Assembly: GCA_902598295.1 (NCBI GenBank)
Contig: CACKBA010000008.1
Coordinates: forward strand, 1 to 53,874
Source of the DNA: an uncultured Bacteroidota bacterium
GTDB taxonomy: Bacteria > Bacteroidota > Bacteroidia > Flavobacteriales > Flavobacteriaceae
DNA length: 53,874 nucleotides
Direction: 5' to 3'
Position 1 is the first letter of the stretch, and each line of letters starts with the position of its first letter. Below, in pieces: positions 21,088 through 29,698 of this stretch. Made by a program: the position numbers and the translations under genes. Below the pieces are notes generated by a model. That model was not told the DNA's origin. It saw only the letters and a program-made list of their open reading frames with translations, and ran no database searches.

Positions 21088-21860
21088 AAATTAAAATTGC
21101 CAGTATACACGAATTCGGCATTACCCAAAAGGAAGATATCAAAAAATTTATTTTCATTGTAATTGAAAGTTACTGACAACTTCCCTCCCTTAGTTATTAC
21201 ATGAGTTATTGGTTCATCATGGTTATAGTTTAATTTTGAACATAAAGCTATAGCTACAGCCCCAGTCCCACAAGATAATGTTTCTGCGTTAACCCCCCGC
21301 TCATAAGTACGTGCATGGTATGTGTTTTTATCTTTTTTTGATACAAAATTTACATTAACGCCCCCTTCAATTAATTTACTTTCTTGAGCACGCTTAAATT
21401 CATCTTTAATATTCAGTTTTTCTAAATTTTGATTGAATTTTATAAGATGTGGAGATCCTGTATCAATAAAAAAATCATCTCTAATTTTTTTATAACTATC
21501 TACTTGATTTATTGATATTGAAATTCTGACTCCTTGAACATTCACAAAATGATAACCGTCAAAAGCCTTAAACTTTGATACTTTTTTTAATATTTTATTT
21601 CTTAAAACAAAGTGAGCTGCGCATCTAGCCCCATTTCCACAAAAAGAACCAATATTTCCGTCTGAATTATAATAGACCATTTCATAATCACATTGATCAT
21701 TTGATTTTATAATTATGAATCCATCAGATCCAATTCCAGTATTTCTATTACATAAGCTTTTTATTTTTTCTGAATTTATGCGATTGAAAGAATTGTTAAT
21801 ACCATCAACAATTATAAAATCATTTCCATTACCATGATATTTGTCAAACACTACTTTCAT
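21084..21860 (-). CDS. dapF: Diaminopimelate epimerase
   Basis: Converts LL- to meso-diaminopimelate for lysine and peptidoglycan. The 258-residue enzyme shows both catalytic cysteines, in FCGNGARCAAHF and LSCGTGAVAI, plus the start FDKYHGNGNDFIIVD and the ERGVNAET motif. It is the first gene of a short leftward unit dapF-mltG with a 4 bp overlap and is divergent from the DegP-like protease (88 bp between start codons). Confidence 0.96.
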   Translation of the reverse strand: MKVVFDKYHGNGNDFIIVDGINNSFNRINSEKIKSLCNRNTGIGSDGFIIIKSNDQCDYEMVYYNSDGNIGSFCGNGARCAAHFVLRNKILKKVSKFKAFDGYHFVNVQGVRISISINQVDSYKKIRDDFFIDTGSPHLIKFNQNLEKLNIKDEFKRAQESKLIEGGVNVNFVSKKDKNTYHARTYERGVNAETLSCGTGAVAIALCSKLNYNHDEPITHVITKGGKLSVTFNYNENKFFDIFLLGNAEFVYTGNFNL

Positions 21861-21948
21861 TTAATTAATCATAAAAATAGAGATAATGTTAAAAAGAAGT
21901 TAAATGTTAAATTAAAAATTGTAAATAAATTATTTTTGAAAAAAAAAT

Positions 21949-23340
21949 ATGATGAAAATTTTAAAAATATTTTATTTTACATTCCTTATAGTAGTAGTTA
22001 CCGTTGGCGTAAATTTATTAATAAGCGAAACAAAAGAGAAAAATTTTACTTACGATACTTTTCAAACAATAAATACATCAAAGCTTTCAAATGGAAATCA
22101 ATTCCAAGATTTTAAAACATTTCAAAATCCTGATTTCACAATAGCTGCTGAAAAAACAATTAATTGCGTTGTACACGTAAAGAATACTGCTAATTCAAGA
22201 AGTTCCAATTCTCTTTGGGATCTTTTCTATGGAAATTCACAACAAAAGAGAACTGTTGGAACTGGCTCAGGTGTTATAGTTTCAAGTGATGGCTACATTA
22301 TCACCAACTATCATGTTATTGATAATGCAAATTCAATTGAAGTTACAACAAATGATAACAAATCATTCAATGCTGAACTAGTGGGTTATGATGAAAATAG
22401 TGATATTGCAATTTTGAAAATTGACAGTAATCGAAGTTTTCCTTACATAATTTTTGCAGATTCAAATCAAACAAAAATTGGGGAATGGGTATTAGCTGTT
22501 GGAAATCCATTTAATCTTACATCCACAGTTACGGCTGGAATTATTAGTGCTAAATCAAGAGACCTTAGTGATTTTGATTCAAAAAATCAATCATTTATTC
22601 AAACCGATGCAGCAGTTAATAGCGGAAATAGTGGAGGTGCTTTAGTAAACATAAATGGAGATCTCATAGGTATTAATACTGCAATTCAAAGCAATAATGC
22701 TGGATTCATTGGCTACTCATTTGCAGTACCAAGCAATATCGCTAGAAAAATTTACGAAGATATTCTAGAATTTGGAGATGTCCAGAGAGGACTTTTGGGT
22801 GTAACTGGTCAAAGTTTAAATTCTGAAAATGCAAAGGAGTTAGGAATAACCAAAACAGAAGGGTTTTATGTAAATGAAACAGATTCAGATATGGGTGCAC
22901 ATATTGCAGGAATTAGAAAAGGTGATATCATATTACAAATTGATGATGTTCAAATAAATAAGTTTTCTGATTTATCCGGATACTTGAATTCTAAAAGACC
23001 TGGTGATAATTTAGACGTTACGATTGATAGAAATGGAAAAAAAATAATTTTAGGAGTATTACTCAAAGTTAGTACGTATGTACAGTTTTATGGGATGCAA
23101 CTTAAAAATACTAATAAAGATGAATTAGATAAATTTAACATTGAAAATGGTGTAACTGTTGTTGTCAACAGAAACTCAACTCTATACAGAATGGGTGTAA
23201 GATCTGGTTATATTCTTACTGATATTAATGAAAAGACAATATCATCAACAACTCAATTGAAATCATTTGAAAAAGAAAAGATTTATCAAATATCTTTTAT
23301 AGACCTTGAGGGAAATAAGGAGAGGTTAATTTTTGATTAA
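21949..23340 (+). CDS. DegP/HtrA-family periplasmic serine protease (Do-like)
   Basis: Envelope quality-control protease of 463 residues. An N-terminal uncleaved anchor or signal peptide (about 3-22) is followed by a trypsin-like domain with the triad His in TNYHVIDNA, Asp in NSDIAILKI and Ser in NSGNSGGALV, and two PDZ regions (about 275-370 and 380-460, the second more diverged). Two adjacent ATG codons (21949, 21952) are possible starts. A perfect TATTTTTG box lies at 21931-21938, only 10 bp before the first ATG. It is followed 5 bp later by trmD. Confidence 0.94.
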   Translation: MMKILKIFYFTFLIVVVTVGVNLLISETKEKNFTYDTFQTINTSKLSNGNQFQDFKTFQNPDFTIAAEKTINCVVHVKNTANSRSSNSLWDLFYGNSQQKRTVGTGSGVIVSSDGYIITNYHVIDNANSIEVTTNDNKSFNAELVGYDENSDIAILKIDSNRSFPYIIFADSNQTKIGEWVLAVGNPFNLTSTVTAGIISAKSRDLSDFDSKNQSFIQTDAAVNSGNSGGALVNINGDLIGINTAIQSNNAGFIGYSFAVPSNIARKIYEDILEFGDVQRGLLGVTGQSLNSENAKELGITKTEGFYVNETDSDMGAHIAGIRKGDIILQIDDVQINKFSDLSGYLNSKRPGDNLDVTIDRNGKKIILGVLLKVSTYVQFYGMQLKNTNKDELDKFNIENGVTVVVNRNSTLYRMGVRSGYILTDINEKTISSTTQLKSFEKEKIYQISFIDLEGNKERLIFD

Positions 23341-23345
23341 TTTAT

Positions 23346-24023
23346 ATGGTTAGAATTGATATTTTAAGTGCAACACCAGAATTATTAGAAAGTCCATTTT
23401 CAAGCTCAATATTACGAAGGGCAATTGAAAAAAATATTGTAGAAGTTCATTTTCATAATCTTAGAGATTATAGCGCTGACAAACATCAAAAAATTGATGA
23501 TTATCAATTTGGTGGAGGTTCCGGAATGGTTTTAATGATTGAACCTATTGATAATTGCATTAAAGAATTGAAAAAATCGAATTATTATGATGAAATCATA
23601 TTAATGACACCAGATGCTGAGTTGTTAAATCAAAAAATTTCGAATAGATTATCTACACTCAAAAATATTATTATAATTTGTGGACACTACAAAGGAGTTG
23701 ATCAAAGAGTTAGAGATAATTTAATCACAATGGAATTATCAATTGGTGATTATGTTTTATCTGGTGGAGAATTACCAGCTGCAGTATTATGCGATTCCAT
23801 AATTAGATTGATACCTGGAGTTCTAAATAATGAAACAAGTGCACTCACTGATTCATTTCAGGATAATCTTCTAGCTCCACCAGTTTATACAAGACCATCT
23901 AACTATAATAATTTGAAGGTCCCTGACTTGCTCTTATCTGGTGACAAAAGTAAAATTGAAGATTGGAGAGAAAAAAAATCAATTGAAAAAACAAAAACAA
24001 TAAGACCGGAATTGCTTAAATAA
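23346..24023 (+). CDS. trmD: tRNA (guanine(37)-N1)-methyltransferase TrmD
   Basis: Methylates G37 of tRNAs reading CNN codons, preventing +1 frameshifts. The 225-residue protein has the SPOUT deep knot with LSIGDYVLSGGELPAAV and the family segments YQFGGGSGMVL and CGHYKGVDQRV. The tail DWREKKSIEKTKTIRPELL matches other TrmDs. It lies upstream of rplS with 96 bp between, as in many bacteria where trmD and rplS are neighbours, but here a separate leader and promoter candidate precede rplS. Confidence 0.96.
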   Translation: MVRIDILSATPELLESPFSSSILRRAIEKNIVEVHFHNLRDYSADKHQKIDDYQFGGGSGMVLMIEPIDNCIKELKKSNYYDEIILMTPDAELLNQKISNRLSTLKNIIIICGHYKGVDQRVRDNLITMELSIGDYVLSGGELPAAVLCDSIIRLIPGVLNNETSALTDSFQDNLLAPPVYTRPSNYNNLKVPDLLLSGDKSKIEDWREKKSIEKTKTIRPELLK

Positions 24024-24049
24024 TAATTTTATTTTTAAGGCAAATTGTG

Positions 24050-24057
24050 TATGTTTG
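24050..24057 (+). promoter_or_regulatory. Candidate -7 promoter box for rplS
   Basis: TATGTTTG matches the Bacteroidota -7 consensus TAnnTTTG exactly. The expected start of transcription falls at about 24,063, just at the first base of the leader hairpin. No good -33 TTG is seen 19-21 bp upstream, where the sequence is mainly T, so the assignment rests on the -7 box and its placement. Confidence 0.45.
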
Positions 24058-24062
24058 TGCCC

Positions 24063-24099
24063 CTAATCAACCTCTGGAACTGTTTTGAATGTTGATTAG
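24063..24099 (+). promoter_or_regulatory. Leader hairpin of rplS, probable L19 autoregulatory leader
   Basis: A perfect 9-bp inverted repeat, CTAATCAAC (24063-24071) and GTTGATTAG (24091-24099), encloses a 19-nt loop and sits 20 nt before the rplS ATG. It lacks a U tract, so it is not a terminator. Ribosomal-protein leaders that bind their own product are common, and I recall a class described for L19 in Flavobacteria. Whether this hairpin belongs to that class needs a covariance-model search; the stem itself is directly visible. Confidence 0.62.
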
Positions 24100-24119
24100 A
24101 TTAATTAAAACCACAAATT

Positions 24120-24470
24120 ATGGAATCTCTTATTAAATATGTTCAAGACGAATATATTAATCAAAAAAATTTTCCTGAGTTCAAAGCTGGAGACACAATA
24201 ACCGTATATTATGAAATAAAAGAAGGTGATAAATCAAGAACCCAATTTTTTAAAGGTGTTGTTATTCAGATTAAGGGAAAGGGTAAAACAAAAACCTTCA
24301 CAATAAGAAAAATGTCTGGAACCTTTGGTATTGAAAGAATATTTCCAATAAATCTCCCATCCATTAAAAAAATAGAAGTCAACAAGAAAGGTAAAGTTAG
24401 AAGATCGAGGATTTATTATTTTAAAAATCTTAGAGGTAAAAAAGCCAGATTAAAAGAAACAAAAACATAA
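24120..24470 (+). CDS. rplS: 50S ribosomal protein L19 (bL19)
   Basis: Large-subunit protein at the 30S-50S interface. The 116-residue protein has FPEFKAGDTITVYYEIKEG, TQFFKGVVIQIKGKG, TIRKMSGTFGIERIFP and the basic tail KVRRSRIYYFKNLRGKKARLKE, all typical of bL19. It is preceded by its own hairpin leader and a TAnnTTTG box, which suggests expression independent of trmD, and is followed 4 bp later by icd. Confidence 0.97.
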   Translation: MESLIKYVQDEYINQKNFPEFKAGDTITVYYEIKEGDKSRTQFFKGVVIQIKGKGKTKTFTIRKMSGTFGIERIFPINLPSIKKIEVNKKGKVRRSRIYYFKNLRGKKARLKETKT

Positions 24471-24474
24471 TTGA

Positions 24475-25698
24475 ATGAGTAAGATTAAAGTAAATAATCC
24501 AATTGTTGAGCTTGACGGTGATGAAATGACAAGGGTTATTTGGAATTTTATCAAACAGAAACTTATTCTACCCTATCTTGAATTAGAAATAAAATACTTT
24601 GACCTTGGTATTAAAAACCGGGACTTTACCGATGACCAAATTACCGTTGACGCAGCTGAAGCTATAAAAAAGTATAATGTTGGTATAAAATGTGCCACAA
24701 TCACGCCTGATGAGCAAAGAGTCAAAGAGTATACTTTAAAAAAAATGTGGAAATCGCCGAATGGTACTATAAGAAATATAATAGGAGGTACTGTTTTTAG
24801 AGAACCAATCATAATGAAAAATATTCCTCGATACGTTCAAGGTTGGGTTAAACCAATATGTATTGGAAGACATGCTTTTGGTGACCAATATCGAGCAACT
24901 GACTTTTTAACTCATGGAAAAGGAAAATTAACAATGACTTTTACGCCCGTAAATGGAGATAAACCAAAAAGTTGGGAAATATATAATTTCCAAGAAGATG
25001 GAATTGCCATGGGTATGTATAATGTAGAATCATCAATTTATGGTTTTGCCAGGTCCTGCATGAATAGGGCTGTATCAAAGGGTTGGCCACTGTATCTTTC
25101 AACAAAAAATACAATCTTAAAAGCTTATGATGGTAGATTCAAGGATATATTTCATGAAGTATATGAAAATGAGTTTAAAGATAAATTCAAAGAAATTGGA
25201 ATTACCTATGAGCATCGTTTGATTGATGATATGGTTGCAGCAGCAATGAAATGGGAAGGTGGTTTTGTTTGGGCATGTAAAAATTATGATGGAGACGTAC
25301 AATCTGATACAGTTGCTCAGGGATTTGGTTCACTTGGTTTAATGACATCCACTCTTTTAACCCCTGACGGTAAAACAATGGAGGCAGAAGCAGCTCATGG
25401 TACAGTTACTAGACATTATCGACTTCACCAAAAAGGAAAAGAAACTTCTACCAATCCAATTGCCTCAATATTTGCCTGGACGAGAGGGTTGATTCACAGA
25501 GCAGAGTTAGATAAAAATGATGAACTTCTAATTTTCTGTAATCTTCTAGAAAAAGTTTGTATTGATACTGTTGAATCCGGAAAGATGACAAAAGATCTTG
25601 CAATTTTGATTCACAAGAGCAACTTAAAAAGACAACACTATCTCAACACACAAGAATTTCTAGATGCGATAAAGTCAAGTCTAGACTCTAAGATGTAA
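24475..25698 (+). CDS. icd: NADP-dependent isocitrate dehydrogenase (eukaryotic-like dimeric type)
   Basis: TCA-cycle enzyme oxidising isocitrate to 2-oxoglutarate. The 407 residues and motifs ([13 protein letters not shown] at the start, [16 protein letters not shown] for substrate binding, [32 protein letters not shown]) identify the dimeric type common in eukaryotes and some Bacteroidota and not the E. coli-type enzyme. The HGTVTRHYR segment suggests NADP use by family comparison. It starts 4 bp after rplS and is followed 5 bp later by the TonB receptor. Confidence 0.94.
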   Translation: MSKIKVNNPIVELDGDEMTRVIWNFIKQKLILPYLELEIKYFDLGIKNRDFTDDQITVDAAEAIKKYNVGIKCATITPDEQRVKEYTLKKMWKSPNGTIRNIIGGTVFREPIIMKNIPRYVQGWVKPICIGRHAFGDQYRATDFLTHGKGKLTMTFTPVNGDKPKSWEIYNFQEDGIAMGMYNVESSIYGFARSCMNRAVSKGWPLYLSTKNTILKAYDGRFKDIFHEVYENEFKDKFKEIGITYEHRLIDDMVAAAMKWEGGFVWACKNYDGDVQSDTVAQGFGSLGLMTSTLLTPDGKTMEAEAAHGTVTRHYRLHQKGKETSTNPIASIFAWTRGLIHRAELDKNDELLIFCNLLEKVCIDTVESGKMTKDLAILIHKSNLKRQHYLNTQEFLDAIKSSLDSKM

Positions 25699-25703
25699 TA
25701 AAG

Positions 25704-28061
25704 GTGAGGAAAATTATTCTTCTTGCTCTTATTCTAAACTTCGCTTTAAGTTACACCCAAAATTCATTTACAATAAGCGGATATGTTCAAGATAGTAATA
25801 ATAATGAACTCATTATAGGGGCAAATGTAATTGTTAAAGAATTACAAATTGGTACAGTAACTAATAATTATGGGTTTTTTTCATTGACCTTAATAGAGGG
25901 GGACTATAATTTAATTTTTCAAAGTCTTGGCTTTGAAAATCAATCATTGAATTTCAGCCTTGATAGAAATATTTCAGTCAATATCTTTCTAAATGAGAAT
26001 ATTGAATCTCTTGATGAGGTTATTTTAAGTAAAAACATTGAGGATATAGATGTAGAGCTACCACTCTTAAGTATGAATATTTTATCAGGAAAAACAATTA
26101 GACAAACACCAGTAGTTTTTGGTGAATCTGATCTTTTAAAAACAATTCAACTTTTACCTGGTGTTTCAAGTGCTGGAGAGGGAGCATCTGGATTCAACGT
26201 TCGTGGCGGAGCGGCAGATCAAAATTTAATTTTGTTTGATGAGGCAATTATATACAATTCATCACACTTGTTTGGATTATTTTCGGTATTTAATTCTGAT
26301 GCAATAAAAGAAGTTAAACTTTACAAGGGTGGTATTCCCTCCTCATATGGTGGAAGAATATCATCTGTCTTAGATGTTTACCAAAAAGATGGGAATAACC
26401 AAAAACTTCAAGCCAATGGTGGAATTGGCTCTATATCAAGTAGGTTTTTGATTGAGGGTCCTATCCAAAAAAACAAGAGTTCATTTCTACTTGCCTCAAG
26501 GGGTTCGTATGCACATTTATTTTTAAAGCTAACAGATATCGAAAATGTTGCATATTTCTATGATTTAAATACAAAATCAAATTTTGTTATTAATGATAAA
26601 AATAAAATTTTTGTCTCAGGATATTTTGGTAGGGATGTATTTAAATTACAAGACACATTCTCTAACACTTACGGGAATAGTACATTCAATTTTAGATGGA
26701 ATCATTTAATTAATGAGAAAACATTCAGCAATTCCTCAGTTATATACAGCAACTATTATTATGGATTAAAACTAGATTTTGGTGGTTTTGATTGGAATTC
26801 AAGTATAAAAAACTTGAATCTTAAGTTTGACATCAAAAATTACTTTTCCAATGAGTTCCAATTTAATTATGGACTTAACATAATATATTTTGATTTTAAT
26901 CCAGGTGAAATTAGTCCTCTTACACCTAACTCAGGAATTAACTATTCAAAATTGAATTCCAAGTACGCTGTAGAGAGCTCTGCGTATTTTGATATTATTA
27001 ATAAAATTAGTCCCAATCTTTCAGTTAGATATGGTCTTCGCTTCAATCAATTTTTGAGACTTAGACAACAAGGTTTGCAATCATATATAAATGATAATCC
27101 TTTGGATTTTGACGAAAATTTAAAAATATATAATCCAGCAAATCCATTGATTTATAGTTTTGACAACAATTCATCTGTTTTTAAAACCTTTAACAATGTA
27201 GAACCAAGAATAAATATTTCATATTCTTTCAAAAATCAAAGCTTAAAGGCAAGTTATAATAGACTTAACCAATATTTACATTTAATATCCAATACTAGTT
27301 CACCAACACCCCTAGATATATGGGTCCCGAGTGGACCATATTTGAAACCTCAAAAACTAGATCAATTTGCACTGGGTTTCTATAAAAATGCCAAAAGTCT
27401 CAGATTTGAATCTGAAGTATTTTATAAAAAAATTAAAAATAAACTTGATTATGTTGACGGAGCTGATTTAGTTGGCAATGATAATATTGAAACTGTTGTT
27501 ATTGCTGGTGATGCTAGAGCCTTCGGAATTGAATTTTTGTTAAAAAAAATCAGTGGTAGACATAAATATTGGGTTGCTTATACCTTATCTAAGTCAGAAC
27601 AAAAAACACCAGGACGGAATAGTATTGAAACAGGGATTAATTTTTCAAAATGGTACAATACACCGTATGATAAAACACATGATTTAAGCATAAATTCCGA
27701 GTATAAGATAAATGATAAATTAAAGCTTGTAGGGAATTTTATTTACCAAACAGGTCAGCCGACAAATTATCCAAACTCTCAATACAATTATATGAATTTG
27801 AATATACCGAACTTCGGAGTACGTAATTCATCTAGGCTTCCACATTATCACCGTCTTGATATCAATTTAACTTTAAAACCTAGGAAAAATAATAGAAAAA
27901 TTGAAAGCACATGGGTCTTTGGTATTTATAATCTGTATAACAGAGATAATGCTAATTCAATTATTTTTAGAAGAAACAATGAAACATTAAAAAATGAAGC
28001 GGTTCAGATCTCAATTTTTGGTATTGTTCCCTCAGTAACATATAATTTTAAATTTTTATGA
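25704..28061 (+). CDS. TonB-dependent outer-membrane receptor with carboxypeptidase-like N-domain
   Basis: Outer-membrane active transporter, 785 residues with a GTG start at 25704. A signal peptide (MRKIILLALILNFALSYTQ) precedes a carboxypeptidase-D-like beta-sandwich (about 22-105), the plug domain (about 125-225, with GFNVRGGAADQNLILFDEA), and a 22-strand-type barrel ending in an aromatic residue (TYNFKFL). It overlaps the downstream DUF4249 lipoprotein by 4 bp (ATGA). This pairing is a recurrent Bacteroidota arrangement distinct from SusC/SusD. The substrate is unknown; no Fur-like box or polysaccharide genes are close. Confidence 0.92.
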   Translation: MRKIILLALILNFALSYTQNSFTISGYVQDSNNNELIIGANVIVKELQIGTVTNNYGFFSLTLIEGDYNLIFQSLGFENQSLNFSLDRNISVNIFLNENIESLDEVILSKNIEDIDVELPLLSMNILSGKTIRQTPVVFGESDLLKTIQLLPGVSSAGEGASGFNVRGGAADQNLILFDEAIIYNSSHLFGLFSVFNSDAIKEVKLYKGGIPSSYGGRISSVLDVYQKDGNNQKLQANGGIGSISSRFLIEGPIQKNKSSFLLASRGSYAHLFLKLTDIENVAYFYDLNTKSNFVINDKNKIFVSGYFGRDVFKLQDTFSNTYGNSTFNFRWNHLINEKTFSNSSVIYSNYYYGLKLDFGGFDWNSSIKNLNLKFDIKNYFSNEFQFNYGLNIIYFDFNPGEISPLTPNSGINYSKLNSKYAVESSAYFDIINKISPNLSVRYGLRFNQFLRLRQQGLQSYINDNPLDFDENLKIYNPANPLIYSFDNNSSVFKTFNNVEPRINISYSFKNQSLKASYNRLNQYLHLISNTSSPTPLDIWVPSGPYLKPQKLDQFALGFYKNAKSLRFESEVFYKKIKNKLDYVDGADLVGNDNIETVVIAGDARAFGIEFLLKKISGRHKYWVAYTLSKSEQKTPGRNSIETGINFSKWYNTPYDKTHDLSINSEYKINDKLKLVGNFIYQTGQPTNYPNSQYNYMNLNIPNFGVRNSSRLPHYHRLDINLTLKPRKNNRKIESTWVFGIYNLYNRDNANSIIFRRNNETLKNEAVQISIFGIVPSVTYNFKFL

Positions 28062-28873
28062 AAAAAATTAGTCTTATTATCTTTTTAATAATTTTAAATT
28101 TTGGCTGTGAAAAGGTAGTCGAAATAGACTTAGATTTTAATGAGAAAAGATATGTTATTGATGCAAAAATTAATAAACATGTCAGCTCAGATAAAGCATT
28201 TTCTGAGGTCAGAATAAGCATGTCTAGACCATATTTTAGTGACATAATTGAATATGTTAATAATGCAAATGTTAAGATTGTTGAAAAAGAAACTGGTATT
28301 GAATATTTGTTAAATCACTTTGGTCAAGGTTTATATTCAATATATGATTTCAACATCGTTCCGGAGAGTGATTATGAGCTAGTAATAAATCATGATGATA
28401 ACCAATTTATATCAGTTGAAAAGTTATCAAATTCAAGCCTAATTGACAATGTGATACAAGGAGAGAGAAACTCGTTAAGTGATGATATAATTGAGATTGT
28501 AACAACATTCACTGATAGACCAGAACTTGATAATTATTATTTATTCGAGTACGGTAGAAAGGGTAATCTTCAGCCTGCGAGAGACCTTTACATAAATGGC
28601 AACTCATTTACCTTCTCTTATTTTATGAATAAAGATGATATTCCTCAAAACAGAGAATTATCTGTTCGTATGGAGGGAATAGATTATGATTATTTCAAGT
28701 ACATGATTCAAATTGTCATTCAAACAAACACTCAAAATGGACCATTCTCAACCCCACCTGCACCAATTTTGGGCAATATTGTCAATATTAACAACAATGA
28801 GTCAACAGTTTTTGGTTACTTCAAGGTTTGTGAATATGACGAATATGTTTTGAAAAACATTTTGATTGACTAA
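28058..28873 (+). CDS. DUF4249-family surface lipoprotein
   Basis: Lipoprotein of 271 residues with the signal MKKISLIIFLIILNFGC (lipidated Cys at about 17). The sequence after it, EKVVEIDLDFNEKRYVIDAKINKH, matches the characteristic DUF4249 opening, and the body is beta-rich. The ATGA overlap with the TonB receptor indicates translational coupling, and in this family the lipoprotein is thought to act as an accessory of the receptor. Substrate and mechanism are unknown. No membrane segment is present beyond the signal peptide. Confidence 0.85.
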   Translation: MKKISLIIFLIILNFGCEKVVEIDLDFNEKRYVIDAKINKHVSSDKAFSEVRISMSRPYFSDIIEYVNNANVKIVEKETGIEYLLNHFGQGLYSIYDFNIVPESDYELVINHDDNQFISVEKLSNSSLIDNVIQGERNSLSDDIIEIVTTFTDRPELDNYYLFEYGRKGNLQPARDLYINGNSFTFSYFMNKDDIPQNRELSVRMEGIDYDYFKYMIQIVIQTNTQNGPFSTPPAPILGNIVNINNNESTVFGYFKVCEYDEYVLKNILID

Positions 28874-28882
28874 TTTTAAAGG

Positions 28883-29698
28883 ATGAGTCTTGAAAAAATC
28901 ACAGAAAGTGATTCAAATTATAATGATTTAGAATATAAATCAACAGAAGAAATAATTAAAATTATTAATGCGGAGGATAAAACAGTTGCTCACTCCGTTG
29001 AAAAAGTATTACCCAAAATTGAAATACTTATAAATGAAATATTAAAAAATTTAATTGATGGAGGAAGACTGTTTTACATTGGAGCTGGTACAAGTGGTCG
29101 ATTAGGAATAGTCGATGCATCCGAATGTCCACCAACATTTGGAGTTGGAGAAAACTTAGTAATTGGGCTAATTGCAGGTGGAGATAAAGCAATTAGAAAG
29201 TCTAAAGAATTTGCAGAAGACAACTATGATTTAGGGTGGGAGGATTTGAAGAAATATAATGTAAACAATAAAGATTCAGTTATTGGTATTGCTGCATCTG
29301 GCACTACTCCCTACGTGGTTGGAGCAATAAAAAAGTGTAATGAACAAAATATTCTAACTGGATGTATAACTTGTAATTTAAAAACAACTCTAGCTAAAAG
29401 TGCTAAATTTCCAATAGAAGTTATTGTTGGTCCTGAAGTTATTACAGGAAGTACAAGAATGAAAGCAGGTACAGCTCAAAAGTTAATACTTAATATTATA
29501 TCCACCACTCTTATGATTAAAATGGGTAGAATTAAAGGCAATAAGATGATTGACATGCAACTTTCAAATAATAAACTAATAAATAGGGCAGAAAATATTT
29601 TAATAAATGAGTTGAAAATTAGTCATGATCAGGCTAAGAAACTACTAAACTCCACAAATAGTGTTAGAAAGTCAATTGAAAAAAATAAACTTACTTGA
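28883..29698 (+). CDS. murQ: N-acetylmuramic acid 6-phosphate etherase
   Basis: Cleaves the lactyl ether of MurNAc-6-phosphate in murein recycling. The 271-residue protein has a SIS domain with YIGAGTSGRLGIVDASECPPTFG and the GIAASGTTPYVVGA and GPEVITGSTRMKAGTAQK motifs. It is a little shorter than the E. coli enzyme (about 298) because of a reduced C-terminal helical part, which I recall as usual in this group. It starts 9 bp after the DUF4249 gene, and its end overlaps the convergent secDF by 8 bp. No PTS or murK gene is adjacent. Confidence 0.95.
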   Translation: MSLEKITESDSNYNDLEYKSTEEIIKIINAEDKTVAHSVEKVLPKIEILINEILKNLIDGGRLFYIGAGTSGRLGIVDASECPPTFGVGENLVIGLIAGGDKAIRKSKEFAEDNYDLGWEDLKKYNVNNKDSVIGIAASGTTPYVVGAIKKCNEQNILTGCITCNLKTTLAKSAKFPIEVIVGPEVITGSTRMKAGTAQKLILNIISTTLMIKMGRIKGNKMIDMQLSNNKLINRAENILINELKISHDQAKKLLNSTNSVRKSIEKNKLT

